A stretch of 58,732 bases of DNA from Sutcliffiella horikoshii (GTDB taxonomy: Bacteria > Bacillota > Bacilli > Bacillales > Bacillaceae_I): assembly GCF_021991925.1 (NCBI RefSeq), contig NZ_RXZI01000013.1, positions 1 through 58,732 on the forward strand, in the 5' to 3' direction. The translations under genes were made by a program, and so were the position numbers. The first letter of the stretch is position 1; the number at the start of each line of letters is the position of its first letter. The notes beneath the pieces were generated by a model that was not told the DNA's origin, ran no database searches, and saw nothing but the letters and a program-made list of their open reading frames with translations. This document shows positions 1 through 10,315 of this stretch, piece by piece.

Positions 1-226
1 TAGCCGAAACCATCTTTCAATAAAGAACCAGGAGGTTCCTTATATTATCCGGTATTAGCTCCGGTTTCCCGAAGTTATCCCAGTCTTACAGGCAGGTTGC
101 CCACGTGTTACTCACCCGTCCGCCGCTGACCTTTCAAAAGCAAGCTTTTAAAAGGTCCGCTCGACTTGCATGTATTAGGCACGCCGCCAGCGTTCGTCCT
201 GAGCCAGGATCAAACTCTCCAATAAA
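1..226 (-). rRNA. 16S rRNA, 5' end (partial)
   Basis: Read on the minus strand this is the start of a bacterial 16S rRNA: the universal AGAGTTTGATCCTGGCTCAG segment lies near 200-218, followed by the ACGAACGCTGGCGGC block and the variable V1 helix. The 5' end is placed at about 226 by comparison with the Bacillus 16S start. The gene runs off the left edge. Its two promoters lie at 373-487. In B. subtilis an rRNA operon also follows lysS, so the position is syntenic. Confidence 0.97.
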
Positions 227-372
227 GAGTCTGAGCTTTTGCTCAAAATTTGCTAGCTTGTCTTACTTAAAATCATTTTGTCGCGTTCCGTAGAACCGAC
301 GTTATGACGCTGTTGTTTTGTTTAGTTTTCAAAGATCATTTACTCTGTCGTCTCTCTCAAGGCGACTTTATT

Positions 373-401
373 ATCTTACCAAATCTATCTTTTTGTGTCA
401 A
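373..401 (-). promoter_or_regulatory. rRNA operon promoter P2-like
   Basis: On the minus strand TTGACA (396-401) and TAAGAT (373-378) are separated by 17 bp, close to the sigma-A consensus, about 150 bp before the 16S 5' end. The spacing to the gene fits the proximal promoter of a Bacillus rrn operon. Confidence 0.8.
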
Positions 402-458
402 CAACTTTTTTCATTTCTTTTTTTCGAAGAAGTGATGTCGTTTGTGACAACGAATATT

Positions 459-487
459 AATATACCATCGCTAGAATACAAAGGCAA
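459..487 (-). promoter_or_regulatory. rRNA operon promoter P1-like
   Basis: On the minus strand TTGCCT (482-487) and TATATT (459-464) are separated by 17 bp, about 86 bp upstream of the proximal rrn promoter. Tandem promoters at this separation are typical of Bacillus rRNA operons. The rest of the stretch between 227 and 605 is the rrn leader and AT-rich spacer, without a credible gene. Confidence 0.7.
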
Positions 488-605
488 TAGGTTTTTTCGA
501 TTATTTTCTTAAAATGATAATGTTGTAATAGTCTTATTATTCAGTGCTGGTTTTCATTTGGATCACCTACTCTCAACTATCAAAGGGAATAGTTCAAAAC
601 CTAAT

Positions 606-641
606 TAAAAACGCCGCCCTTCTTTAATAGATGGGCGGCGC
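606..641 (-). terminator. lysS terminator
   Basis: An 8-bp perfect GC-rich stem (612-619 with 633-640, CGCCGCCC/GGGCGGCG) is followed on the minus strand by a run of five T. It lies 12 bp after the lysS stop and separates lysS from the downstream rrn promoters. Confidence 0.9.
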
Positions 642-653
642 TACTAGATAGAA

Positions 654-2159
<1,506 letters not shown>

Positions 2160-2230
2160 CTAGAAATTTATCTACTTAATTATGTAGCCTTTTCTTTTAT
2201 CTATCATATAGACTTTCCAACTATAAATAA

Positions 2231-2265
2231 AGCTAAAACTGCCAGTAACAACTTACTGGCAGTTC
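2231..2265 (-). terminator. Terminator after dusB (end of folate operon)
   Basis: A perfect 12-bp stem (237-248 with 253-264 of the 2 kb block, AACTGCCAGTAA) with a 4-base loop is followed by a T-rich tract on the minus strand. It ends the long pabB-to-dusB transcription unit before lysS. Confidence 0.85.
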
Positions 2266-2302
2266 CTATATGTTCAGAGGGGTACAATAGCCGTACTAAT
2301 CT

Positions 2303-3304
2303 TTAGATCGCCTGTGAACTCATAGCTTCTTTTTGTTCCGACTCTTCCACAAGGTTGTCGATCAGGCTTACTAGATCGAGACGGGTGTTACATTCATTGA
2401 CGGAATTGCGGACTTTTGCATTACCCCGGATGCCTTTAAGGTACCATGCAGCATGTTTACGCATTTCACGTACTGCCACATTTTCTCCTTTAAGGTCAAT
2501 AAGTCGATCGAGGTGCAGCTTACAGACATCCATTTTTTCACGAACAGATGGTTCACCGACCAATTTACCTGTCTCCAGGTATTGTACAGTGCTGTAGATC
2601 ATCCATGGATTTCCGAGGGCCGCGCGACCAATCATGACACCGTCGACTCCCGTTTCCTCTAGCATTCTTTTAGCATCTTGGGGAGTTTGAACATCACCAT
2701 TTCCGATGACCGGGATGTTCACGGACTCTTTTACCTGCTTGATGATGTCCCAATCTGCATGTCCTTCATACATTTGAACTCTTGTGCGACCGTGGACCGC
2801 TACCGCTTGACCGCCGGCACGCTCAACGGCACGGGCGTTCTCGATTGCATAGATATGTTCATCATCCCAGCCGGTACGCATTTTTACGGTAACGGGCTTA
2901 TCGACTGCATCCACCACCGCTGATACCATCTCATAGATTTTGTTGGGATCTAGCAGCCATCTTGCGCCTGCGTCACACTTGACGATCTTTGGCACCGGGC
3001 ATCCCATATTAATATCGATGATGTCTGCAGTCGTGTTTTTGTCCACAAACTTCGCCGCTTCTACAAGCGTATCTTTTTCGCCGCCAAAGATTTGCAGGCT
3101 CAGTGGCTTTTCACGCTCGTCGATATAGAGCATGCCCATCGTTTTGGCATTTTTATAAAGGATGGCCTTGTCACTTACCATCTCGGCACACACGAGGCCC
3201 GCCCCAAATTCTTTGACCGTCAGGCGGAATGCTGCATTACACACGCCGGCCATCGGTGCCAAGACCACTTGGTTTTTCATGGTGATATCACCAATTTTCA
3301 ACAT
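2303..3304 (-). CDS. dusB: tRNA-dihydrouridine synthase, DusB type
   Basis: This FMN-dependent enzyme reduces uridines to dihydrouridine in the tRNA D-loop. Its 333 residues show the TIM-barrel start APMAGVCNAAFR, the catalytic cysteine at about residue 102 in NMGCPVPKI, and the phosphate-binding region IGNGDVQTP then GVMIGRAALGNPW. It corresponds to B. subtilis yacF (dus1). Its ATG overlaps the stop of the preceding small HTH gene, so the two are translationally coupled. It is the last gene of the folate operon, an arrangement conserved in Bacillus. Confidence 0.93.
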   Translation of the reverse strand: MLKIGDITMKNQVVLAPMAGVCNAAFRLTVKEFGAGLVCAEMVSDKAILYKNAKTMGMLYIDEREKPLSLQIFGGEKDTLVEAAKFVDKNTTADIIDINMGCPVPKIVKCDAGARWLLDPNKIYEMVSAVVDAVDKPVTVKMRTGWDDEHIYAIENARAVERAGGQAVAVHGRTRVQMYEGHADWDIIKQVKESVNIPVIGNGDVQTPQDAKRMLEETGVDGVMIGRAALGNPWMIYSTVQYLETGKLVGEPSVREKMDVCKLHLDRLIDLKGENVAVREMRKHAAWYLKGIRGNAKVRNSVNECNTRLDLVSLIDNLVEESEQKEAMSSQAI

Positions 3305-3534
3305 CAGTTATTGACCTCCTCTCTTCTTAATTCTGGTGGTTGTAGTTCCTCCACCGTAATGTTCAGTTCTTGTGCAATCGACTGAACCAGGTCCTCTGAA
3401 GGAACGCGGTTTCCCCGTTCAACCTCTCCTAACACAGAGACCGATATATGAAGATTCTTCGCAAACGATTCTTGAGTATATCCTTTTAGCTTTCGGTAAG
3501 CTCGGATACGTCTCCCCCACTTTTCGGCTTCCAT
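3304..3534 (-). CDS. yazB: Small XRE-type helix-turn-helix protein (YazB-like)
   Basis: These 76 residues are essentially one Cro/C1-type HTH domain: residues 8-60 contain IRAYRKLKGYTQESFAKNL and the recognition region SVSVLGEVERGNR. Size and position between folK and dusB match B. subtilis yazB. Its start lies 49 bases inside the 3' end of folK and is preceded by AAGGGG at seven bases. The DNA target is unknown; autoregulation of the folate operon is only a guess from its location. Confidence 0.88.
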   Translation of the reverse strand: MEAEKWGRRIRAYRKLKGYTQESFAKNLHISVSVLGEVERGNRVPSEDLVQSIAQELNITVEELQPPELRREEVNN

Positions 3535-4007
3535 ACATGTACCCCTTCTCTATCTTGTCTTGCAAGAAGTTCTTTTCTATTTATTTCTACGGGCAGCTCT
3601 TTACTTTCCGCGATCTCCATTAAAGGAATAAAAACAAAAGCCCTTTCCCACATTCTCGGATGAGGGACAATAAGCTCTTCTGTTTCAATATTTTCTTGGT
3701 TATACAATAAAATGTCAAGGTCTAAAGTTCGCGGCCCCCAACGAATCACTCTCTCTCGGCCAAAAAAATGCTCAAAACCTTGTAACACCTTTAATAGATC
3801 AACAGGTGCTAACCGCGTTTTTACTTTAATTACCATATTTAAAAATCTATCCTGTTCGGTGAAGCCGACAGGATCTGTTTCATAGATGGAAGATTCTTTC
3901 TCGACTGTGATTTGTTCGTGACGACCGATCTCCTCCACTGCTTTACAAAGGTACCCGGACCGGTCCCCTTGATTGGACCCCAGTGCAATATATGCTGTAT
4001 TCATCAC
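3486..4007 (-). CDS. folK: 6-hydroxymethyl-7,8-dihydropterin pyrophosphokinase
   Basis: FolK transfers pyrophosphate from ATP to 6-hydroxymethyl-dihydropterin, giving the substrate of FolP. The 173-residue protein has the N-terminal signature AYIALGSNQGDR, the middle motif DPVGFTEQDRFLNMV, and the metal- and ATP-binding motif RWGPRTLDLDILLY with VPHPRMWERAFVF. Its start overlaps the folB stop by four bases and its end overlaps yazB by 49 bases. Length and order match the Bacillus folate operon. Confidence 0.96.
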   Translation of the reverse strand: MMNTAYIALGSNQGDRSGYLCKAVEEIGRHEQITVEKESSIYETDPVGFTEQDRFLNMVIKVKTRLAPVDLLKVLQGFEHFFGRERVIRWGPRTLDLDILLYNQENIETEELIVPHPRMWERAFVFIPLMEIAESKELPVEINRKELLARQDREGVHVWKPKSGGDVSELTES

Positions 4008-4366
4008 ACGCGGCCCCTTGTAATCTCCACCGCAACCGAATCATAGTGTCCCGGAATAGGCGGGTCTGGCTTGATCGCTTTGACCGTACAACGTTCTATC
4101 AGTCCAAAGGAAGCAAGGATTTCCTCTGCCACCCGCTCAGCCACGGTTTCCACCAGCTTATGGGTTTCACCCTCAACTACTTTTTTACACGTATTATAAA
4201 GATCCGCGTAGTTGACGGATTGTGTAAGGTCATCAGATTTACCTGCTTTGGAAAGATCCAATTCTACCGTCAAGTCGATCATAAAACGTTGTCCAAGTTT
4301 TGTTTCTTCTGGAAATACCCCATGGTAACCGTAAAACTTCATCTGGTTCACATATATTTTATCGAT
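4004..4366 (-). CDS. folB: Dihydroneopterin aldolase, probable ATC start
   Basis: FolB converts dihydroneopterin to 6-hydroxymethyl-dihydropterin and glycolaldehyde. FYGYHGVFPEE and the C-terminal KPDPPIPGHYDSVAVEI are family signatures. The first canonical in-frame start is a GTG at 4351, but it is 22 bases from the only Shine-Dalgarno sequence (GGGAGGG, 4374-4380) and would remove the first beta strand. An in-frame ATC at 4366 lies seven bases after that site, would give a 120-residue protein beginning (M)DKIYVNQMKF, and aligns exactly with the B. subtilis N-terminus and length. I therefore infer an unusual AUC start; a sequencing difference is the alternative. It overlaps the folP stop. 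Confidence 0.9.
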   Translation of the reverse strand: MDKIYVNQMKFYGYHGVFPEETKLGQRFMIDLTVELDLSKAGKSDDLTQSVNYADLYNTCKKVVEGETHKLVETVAERVAEEILASFGLIERCTVKAIKPDPPIPGHYDSVAVEITRGRV

Positions 4367-5213
4367 AGGAAAGCCCTCCCTCTGTCAGCATGGCATCCAT
4401 CATTTTTGCCATACGTGCAATCTCTTTCACATCGTGCACACGGACGATCTGGCAGCCTTTTTGTATGCCAAGGCACACGGTGGCACCTGTCCCTTCCATT
4501 CTTTCCTCGGCCGGAAGATCTAAGACATGACCGATGAACCTTTTCCTCGAGGTGCCAAGGAGCAGCGGGTATCCGAGTGTATGGAAGTGCTCGAGTTGCT
4601 GCATCACTTTCAAGTTATCTTCAAACGTTTTGGCAAATCCTATCCCGGGATCAAGGATGATGTTCTCGTCCTTCACGCCGGCACGCTTGACCAAGGTGAT
4701 GCTCTCAAACAGGTCACTGATCATATCCGGGATTAATTGCTGATAGTCCCGCTCTTTTCTGTTTTGCATGAGGATGATCGGTACTTGAAACTTTGCTGCA
4801 ACAGCGGGCATGTCGGGGTCCGCCTTTGCCCCCCAGACATCATTGATGATGTGGGCACCGGCTTCTATTGCCTGCTTCGCCACTTCTGCCTTATAGGTGT
4901 CGATGGAGATTGGCACCTGCACCTCTTTTGAGATGGCCTGGATGACGGGAATAACCCGCTCTAGCTCCATCTCAAGAGTCACCTTCTCCGCTCCGGGCCT
5001 TGTCGATTCCCCGCCGATATCAAGGATATCCGCGCCATGCGCCACCAATTCCCTGGCACGCATAATAGCCCTCTCCACCCCGTTGTACTTTCCGCCATCC
5101 GAAAAAGAATCTGGCGTGGCATTCAAGATCCCCATGATCAAGGTTTTTTGCCCTAGCGGCAGTTCATATGGTCCGCATGTCAGTTTAGTCTGATATAAGT
5201 TCGTATTTCCCAT
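4359..5213 (-). CDS. folP: Dihydropteroate synthase
   Basis: FolP condenses p-aminobenzoate with dihydropterin pyrophosphate and is the target of sulfonamides. The 284-residue TIM barrel shows the pterin and PABA loops NATPDSFSDGG (31-41), DIGGESTRPGAE, ISIDTYKAEV and INDVWGAK, and near the end the SRKRFIG and RVHDVKE segments. It overlaps pabC by 29 bases at its start and the inferred folB start at its end, indicating tight coupling in the folate operon. Confidence 0.97.
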   Translation of the reverse strand: MGNTNLYQTKLTCGPYELPLGQKTLIMGILNATPDSFSDGGKYNGVERAIMRARELVAHGADILDIGGESTRPGAEKVTLEMELERVIPVIQAISKEVQVPISIDTYKAEVAKQAIEAGAHIINDVWGAKADPDMPAVAAKFQVPIILMQNRKERDYQQLIPDMISDLFESITLVKRAGVKDENIILDPGIGFAKTFEDNLKVMQQLEHFHTLGYPLLLGTSRKRFIGHVLDLPAEERMEGTGATVCLGIQKGCQIVRVHDVKEIARMAKMMDAMLTEGGLSYR

Positions 5214-6087
5214 TATTCACTTCAACCTTCTTTACTTGTTGATAGGACAAGAGTTGTCGTTCTGTACTTTTAGTATATAGATTTCTCAGACAGGTGAGCC
5301 AGGAAGATTCCCGCTCAGGAAATACTTTGGCATCCAACTGGGCCACCGGAATTATTTCCTGGGTGGAGTTTGTGATGAAGACCTCATCCCCTTGAAGAAG
5401 CTCTTCAGGGGTGAACATGCCTTCATTCACATCTAGTCCTATAAGCCCGCTTAGGTGCAGAATGAATTTCCTTGTTACCCCGTTCAAAATACCAGTCGAG
5501 ATGCTTGGGGTATAGAGGGTGTCCCCTTTTATCCAGAAGATATTGGAGACAAGACCCTCTGCCACATACCCTTCCCCAGTCAGGAATATTCCTTCTACAT
5601 CGGTTCTCGCTCCGAGCTCCCTTTTGCCTAAAAGATTATTCAAGTAGTGATGCGATTTCAACCGGGTCTCACCTTCCGGGGTGTTACGCCTCAGTTCCAA
5701 GAACACCGCATCCTTGCTTTTTGTTGCCATTTGCGGAACGGGCCTGGTAAACAAAAGCAGGGACGGGGCATCGTAGGTATCAACCGGAAGACCCCAGTTG
5801 CTGATGCCTGCTGTGACATTCAGACGAATCACGCCATCTGTCAACTCATTCTTCTTAAGAGCTTCCGTCACCAGTTCCTCTAGGTGCTCGTTTGATTCCT
5901 GCCAATCGATATAGACGGATTCGAGCCCCTTTCTCAAACGACTCAGGTGATCATGAAATAAAAATGGCACACCATTATACGTACGGAATGTTTCAAACAG
6001 CCCCACCCCATAGAGAAAACCGTGGTCCATGACGGAGACGCTCGTTTGCTCTATCGGCTGCCAGTTTCCATCCTTATAGACAATCAT
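5185..6087 (-). CDS. pabC: Aminodeoxychorismate lyase
   Basis: This fold-type IV PLP enzyme converts 4-amino-4-deoxychorismate to p-aminobenzoate and pyruvate. It is 300 residues long, with the N-terminal SVMDHGFLYGVGLFETFRTY, the region LKSHHYLNNLLGKRE carrying the probable Schiff-base lysine, and the C-terminal GITRKFIL-like and EVFITNSTQEI-type segments (here GVTRKFIL and EVFITNSTQEI). Branched-chain aminotransferases share the fold, but the location between pabA and folP makes PabC the best call. Confidence 0.94.
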   Translation of the reverse strand: MIVYKDGNWQPIEQTSVSVMDHGFLYGVGLFETFRTYNGVPFLFHDHLSRLRKGLESVYIDWQESNEHLEELVTEALKKNELTDGVIRLNVTAGISNWGLPVDTYDAPSLLLFTRPVPQMATKSKDAVFLELRRNTPEGETRLKSHHYLNNLLGKRELGARTDVEGIFLTGEGYVAEGLVSNIFWIKGDTLYTPSISTGILNGVTRKFILHLSGLIGLDVNEGMFTPEELLQGDEVFITNSTQEIIPVAQLDAKVFPERESSWLTCLRNLYTKSTERQLLSYQQVKKVEVNNGKYELISD

Positions 6088-6089
6088 AC

Positions 6090-6671
6090 TTACACCTTTT
6101 TCGTGGAGTAGGTATCGATAAAGTTTCGGAGCAACTCTTTCCCTACCGATGTCATGATGGATTCCGGGTGGAATTGCACCCCTTCGATCGGAAGCTCCTT
6201 ATGGCGGATAGCCATGATTTCGTCCTGATCCGTCCATGCCGTAATTTCAAAGCAATCCGGCAATGTTTCCTTTTTCACAATCAAGGAATGGTACCTTGTT
6301 GCCACGAAAGGATTCGCCAAGGTTTTAAATATCGTTTTCTCATTATGGTGCATCTCAGAAGTTTTCCCGTGCATCAGCCTTTCCGCCTGCACCACATCGC
6401 CTCCGAATACTTGGGCAATGGACTGATGTCCAAGGCATACGCCAAAGATCGGTTTCTTCCCGGCAAAATGCCTGATCACTTCTAAACTGATTCCTGCCTC
6501 ATTCGGAGAACAAGGGCCAGGGGATATCATTAAAAATTCAGGGTTTAGTGCTTCTATTTCCTCAATGGTAATTTCATCGTTTCGCTTTACCACCAGTTCC
6601 TCTCCAAGCTCCCCTAAATATTGAACCAAGTTGTACGTAAAAGAATCATAGTTATCAATCATCAATATCAT
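6090..6671 (-). CDS. pabA: Aminodeoxychorismate/anthranilate synthase glutaminase subunit
   Basis: This class I glutamine amidotransferase supplies ammonia to PabB; in B. subtilis the same subunit (TrpG) also serves TrpE. The 193 residues include the oxyanion segment [11 protein letters not shown], the nucleophile in [11 protein letters not shown] (Cys79) and the His-Glu pair in VQFHPESI near residue 170, so the full triad is present. The ATG overlaps the pabB stop by four bases, consistent with stoichiometric synthesis of the two subunits. Confidence 0.95.
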   Translation of the reverse strand: MILMIDNYDSFTYNLVQYLGELGEELVVKRNDEITIEEIEALNPEFLMISPGPCSPNEAGISLEVIRHFAGKKPIFGVCLGHQSIAQVFGGDVVQAERLMHGKTSEMHHNEKTIFKTLANPFVATRYHSLIVKKETLPDCFEITAWTDQDEIMAIRHKELPIEGVQFHPESIMTSVGKELLRNFIDTYSTKKV

Positions 6672-8125
6672 GCTCTCACCTCTGCTCGTTTTTTTTGCTC
6701 TTCTTCACTCAGCTCTTTTGCTTTCCATAGGGCCGCGGCCTTTTTCAAGGATTCCTTGTATTCCCGCCTCGGCACCGAATCAATGACCACCCCGGCACCA
6801 GCCTGCACATAGGCCATGCCTTCTTTGGCAATCATCGTCCTGATGGATATGTTCAGTTCCATTTCTCCATCATAACCGATCCACCCTATGGAACCAGTAT
6901 ATACAGAACGTCTAACCGGCTCAAGCTCTTCAATGATTTCCATCGTCCTTACCTTTGGCGCGCCGGTGATCGTACCGCCCGGGAAAGTCGCTTCAATAAT
7001 ATCGGAAATACTTTTGTTTTCCGCCAACACCCCTTGGACGTTCGAGACGATATGCATCACATGGGAATACTTTTCGATGGCCATGAACTCATTCACTTCC
7101 ACCGTGCCGTACTCGCAGACCCGGCCCAGGTCATTCCGCTCCAGGTCCACCAGCATCACATGTTCTGCTCGCTCTTTTTCATTGTCGATCAACTCTTGAG
7201 CAAGCTGACGGTCCTCTTCATCTGTCATACCACGGGACCTTGTCCCTGCGATTGGACGCGTACTTACGATATCGCCCTTTTTCTTGACTAAAAGTTCCGG
7301 GGACCCGCTGACAAGCTGGAATTCCGGGAACTGCAGGTACCCCATATATGGGGAAGGGTTGATTTTTCTGAGTGCCGTATAAATTTCCATTGGGTGGGTT
7401 TTCAGGGGTTCCGCCTGCCTGACCGAAAGATTCACTTGGAAAACATCTCCCTGTGCAATATAGGACTGCACTTTCTTAACAGCTTTCATAAAATCTTCTT
7501 CTGTAAAAGAAACTTCTCTTTCTGACACGGCTTGTTTTTCCGCATTGTATGGATAGATAGTTTCTACGCTTTGTCCTTCCCATTGCTTGCGATATCGCTC
7601 TAGAAGTTTCTTCGCCGACTCTTCCTCTCCTTCAGGTGAATAGGTGATTAAAAAGAGTACCTTCTCTTCTTTGTCATAAACGAACACATCGTCAAATAGC
7701 AAGAAATACAAATCAGGCAATCCCAGATCATCATCCGCGGTTTCCGGAAGCCGCTCGATATAACGTACACAATCATATGTTAAATAACCGATTGCCCCTC
7801 CTGTAAAATCCGGGAACCCCGGCACCTTCCCAATAGATCGTTCAGAAATGACTTCCTGCAATAGCAGTAGAGGATTTCCGCTTCTCTTTTCTTTTTTCCC
7901 ATCCAGGTAATCTATTTGCAGTCCTTCGCCTTTACCATGGACGGACGCCACAGGATCCAGTCCGATAATATGGTATCTGCCCCCGCGTCCGCTCTCCAAC
8001 AGAACATGGTACGGCTTGTCCTTGGCAAGTGTTTTATACCTGGCAAACCATTTATTTTCTTCTAACTTTATCTTAAGACCTACAGGCACTTTTTGCATTC
8101 TTGCTGTCACGCTCCTAAATTGCAT
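6668..8125 (-). CDS. pabB: Aminodeoxychorismate synthase component I
   Basis: PabB aminates chorismate to 4-amino-4-deoxychorismate, using ammonia from PabA. The protein (485 residues from the ATG at 8125) has an N-terminal anthranilate-synthase-I domain with [11 protein letters not shown] and a C-terminal chorismate-binding domain with [22 protein letters not shown] and [13 protein letters not shown]. It opens the folate operon. The start is uncertain: an ATG at 8098 has GGAG about 13 bases upstream, while 8125 has only a weak AAGGG. An element fragment lies in the upstream spacer. Confidence 0.93.
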   Translation of the reverse strand: MQFRSVTARMQKVPVGLKIKLEENKWFARYKTLAKDKPYHVLLESGRGGRYHIIGLDPVASVHGKGEGLQIDYLDGKKEKRSGNPLLLLQEVISERSIGKVPGFPDFTGGAIGYLTYDCVRYIERLPETADDDLGLPDLYFLLFDDVFVYDKEEKVLFLITYSPEGEEESAKKLLERYRKQWEGQSVETIYPYNAEKQAVSEREVSFTEEDFMKAVKKVQSYIAQGDVFQVNLSVRQAEPLKTHPMEIYTALRKINPSPYMGYLQFPEFQLVSGSPELLVKKKGDIVSTRPIAGTRSRGMTDEEDRQLAQELIDNEKERAEHVMLVDLERNDLGRVCEYGTVEVNEFMAIEKYSHVMHIVSNVQGVLAENKSISDIIEATFPGGTITGAPKVRTMEIIEELEPVRRSVYTGSIGWIGYDGEMELNISIRTMIAKEGMAYVQAGAGVVIDSVPRREYKESLKKAAALWKAKELSEEEQKKRAEVRA

Positions 8126-8214
8126 ACTACCCTTATATTACATGAAATTTATGTAGGGATGCACGATAAAAAACAGATTGATTTTTTGGAATGGATGCAC
8201 AGCATTGGTTGCTC

Positions 8215-8290
8215 CTTTGACACCTGTAGATTTACGTTCCAGGTGTTCGCTTTCCGCGAAGCCCAGTGCGGAAATTACCAGCGGTGTTTA
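8215..8290. repeat. Fragment of the dispersed palindromic repeat (type B)
   Basis: The segment around GTTCCAGGTGTTCGCTTTCCGCG matches the outer arm of the type B repeats (compare about 26265-26285) and then diverges. It lies between pabB and the cysK terminator and appears to be a decayed or truncated copy. Confidence 0.5.
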
Positions 8291-8312
8291 ACAGATATAA
8301 CTATCGTCTATA

Positions 8313-8348
8313 GAAAAAGGGAAACAGCTCCACAGACTGTTTCCCTTT
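8313..8348 (-). terminator. cysK terminator
   Basis: The inverted repeat AAAGGGAAACAG/CTGTTTCCCTTT with a nine-base loop is followed by TTTTC on the minus strand, a few bases after the cysK stop. Confidence 0.9.
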
Positions 8349-8356
8349 AAGATAAC

Positions 8357-9283
8357 CTATTCTTCAAATTGATATAATGGTGTACTCAAATAGCGTTCCC
8401 CGTTACTTGGAATGACAGCGAGGACCTTTTTACCTTTTCCAAGCTCCTTCGCTACTTGCAACGCAGCCGAAATGGCAGCTCCTGATGAAATACCGCCAAG
8501 TATCCCTTCCTGCTTCGCCGCAAGTCGTGCATACTCAAACGCCTCTTCATTTTTCACAGTGATGACCTGATCATAGATTTTTGTGTCCAAGATCGATGGA
8601 ACAAAGCCGGCACCAATTCCTTGTATCTTATGCGGGCCCGGCTTCCCACCGGAAAGTACCGGAGAGTCGGCTGGCTCAACTGCTACAATTTTAATGTCAG
8701 GAAAGTTTTCTTTCAAGACTTCTCCTGCACCTGTAATCGTACCGCCTGTTCCAATACCAGATACAAAAGCATCCAGCCCATCACCAAACTGTTCTACAAT
8801 CTCTTTACCTGTTGTTCTCTTATGGATGTCAGGGTTTGCAGGATTATTAAACTGCTGTGGCATGAACAGACTTTTCTCTTTTGCAAGCTCTTCCGCTTTA
8901 CGGATTGCCCCACCCATTCCTTCAGGTCCAGGTGTCAGTACCAGTTCCGCTCCATATGCTCGAAGAAGGTTCCTTCTTTCCAGACTCATGGTTTCAGGCA
9001 TAACCAGGATGGCCTTCAATCCTTTTGCTGCCGCGATCATCGCAAGGCCAATGCCGGTGTTCCCACTTGTCGGTTCGATAATCGTGTCGCCTTCTTTCAA
9101 TTTCCCTTCTTCCATCGCAGCATCAATCATCGCCAGCGCAATACGATCTTTCACACTGCTTCCCGGGTTCATGAATTCAAGCTTCAGATACACATCAGCC
9201 ATGTCTTCTTCTACAATTCGATTCAGCTTTACGACGGGAGTCTTCCCGACTAACTCATCAATAGAATTTGCTACTCGTACCAT
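8357..9283 (-). CDS. cysK: Cysteine synthase (O-acetylserine sulfhydrylase)
   Basis: This PLP enzyme makes cysteine from O-acetylserine and sulfide. The 308 residues contain the Schiff-base lysine in NPGSSVKDR (Lys45), the substrate loop [16 protein letters not shown], the glycine-rich phosphate cup [13 protein letters not shown] and the PLP N1-binding serine region GGISSGAA. A close sigma-A-type promoter sits at 9333-9361 and a strong terminator follows, so it is likely a single-gene unit. In B. subtilis CysK also acts with the CymR repressor; no cymR is present here. Confidence 0.96.
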   Translation of the reverse strand: MVRVANSIDELVGKTPVVKLNRIVEEDMADVYLKLEFMNPGSSVKDRIALAMIDAAMEEGKLKEGDTIIEPTSGNTGIGLAMIAAAKGLKAILVMPETMSLERRNLLRAYGAELVLTPGPEGMGGAIRKAEELAKEKSLFMPQQFNNPANPDIHKRTTGKEIVEQFGDGLDAFVSGIGTGGTITGAGEVLKENFPDIKIVAVEPADSPVLSGGKPGPHKIQGIGAGFVPSILDTKIYDQVITVKNEEAFEYARLAAKQEGILGGISSGAAISAALQVAKELGKGKKVLAVIPSNGERYLSTPLYQFEE

Positions 9284-9332
9284 TATCTTTCCCCCTGCCT
9301 TTAAAACTTAGTGTTTTTGTCGGATTAATCCC

Positions 9333-9361
9333 ATTTAACACCATTAAATCTGAATTGTCAA
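9333..9361 (-). promoter_or_regulatory. cysK promoter
   Basis: On the minus strand TTGACA (9356-9361) and TTAAAT (9333-9338) are separated by 17 bp, about 50 bp before the cysK ATG. The -35 element is perfect; the -10 matches four of six. Confidence 0.65.
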
Positions 9362-9376
9362 TTTATTTGGTTCGAC

Positions 9377-10306
9377 CTATTGCGCAGTGGGAAGGTTCCA
9401 TTCCACCCCGACCTCGTCCCAGAAAATGGAGGCATCCACCGATCCGTCCATTTGTTCCAGTGCCAGTTGTCTACGAATTTGATCTTTTACCTCTTCAAAA
9501 GAATAAGTGACTCCATCCATCTTTTCATGAAGATAGATGACCGCATACTTTCCGTCCAATGAAATGGGTTCACTCCACGATTTCTCCTTCAACTTCGCAG
9601 CCTCTGTCAGATAGGCAGGTGGATAGACTTGAGATTCATGTGTAAGAAAACCTAAGTCTCCCCCTTGATTTGCCGTCAATTCATCCGTCGACACTTCCAT
9701 CGCAAGAGAGGTGAAATTCGATCCATCTTCTAGTTCCTTTACTACTGTGTCCGCCTCTTCCTTGGTCTCTAAAAGAATATGGGAAAGATGAAAGGCATCC
9801 TCTATTGTATAGAGCTGATTGTTCTCTTGGTAAAAGCTTTCAAGCTCCGACTCGGGAATGGCCACATCCTTTACAAGTAACTCTTCTAGCAATAAGCTGG
9901 ATCGGATTTGTTCCTTGACCAGTTCCTCGGAGGAATTAGCATGCAAAGGAGACCTGCTATACATCGTTTTAATCATTTTCCATTCACGATCCACGGACTG
10001 CTCGGAAACGGTAACCTTGTATTTTTCCGCGATCTGTTTGACCACTTCTTTATTGATCATTTTCGTAAGCATTTCCTGCCCGTACATTCCTTCAAGCTCT
10101 TGTAGCATATCTTTTCTTGTAATGACGGTATCCCCAACCGTTGCGACAATGTTCGCCTGCCCATTGACAAACGCGCTTGCGTCTGCCGCTTCTTTTAGAG
10201 AGAAGCTTTGTTTAACCACCACAGCTAATGTGAGGCAATTTATAATCACAAGACCAAAAATGATATTCCATACCCACTTTTGCTTTAATCTCCGCTTTTG
10301 GTTCAT
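9377..10306 (-). CDS. yacD: Membrane-anchored PpiC-type peptidyl-prolyl isomerase (YacD-like)
   Basis: A basic N-terminus (NQKRRLKQKW) precedes one hydrophobic segment at about residues 14-34 (IIFGLVIINCLTLAVVV), then a SurA-N-like region and a parvulin domain around residues 170-260 (FHLSHILLETKEEA, then GGDLGFLTHE). This suggests an extracytoplasmic folding factor related to PrsA. The cysteine in the hydrophobic segment lacks a convincing lipobox, so I call a membrane anchor rather than a lipoprotein. It lies between hslO and cysK as in B. subtilis. Its specific clients are unknown. Confidence 0.87.
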   Translation of the reverse strand: MNQKRRLKQKWVWNIIFGLVIINCLTLAVVVKQSFSLKEAADASAFVNGQANIVATVGDTVITRKDMLQELEGMYGQEMLTKMINKEVVKQIAEKYKVTVSEQSVDREWKMIKTMYSRSPLHANSSEELVKEQIRSSLLLEELLVKDVAIPESELESFYQENNQLYTIEDAFHLSHILLETKEEADTVVKELEDGSNFTSLAMEVSTDELTANQGGDLGFLTHESQVYPPAYLTEAAKLKEKSWSEPISLDGKYAVIYLHEKMDGVTYSFEEVKDQIRRQLALEQMDGSVDASIFWDEVGVEWNLPTAQ

Positions 10307-10315
10307 ATGTGCCCC

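Noticed and set aside
105-512. Two plus-strand open frames of about 62-64 codons
   Set aside because: They lie on the antisense of 16S rRNA and across its promoters; no ribosome binding site or protein-like composition.
8126-8312. TRAP-binding leader or riboswitch before the folate operon or cysK
   Set aside because: No run of GAG/UAG triplets with 2-3 base spacing and no recognisable S-box or folate-riboswitch core.
8583-9311. Long plus-strand frames opposite cysK (210-242 codons)
   Set aside because: They are antisense shadows of a well-matched cysK; long shadows are frequent opposite codon-biased genes.
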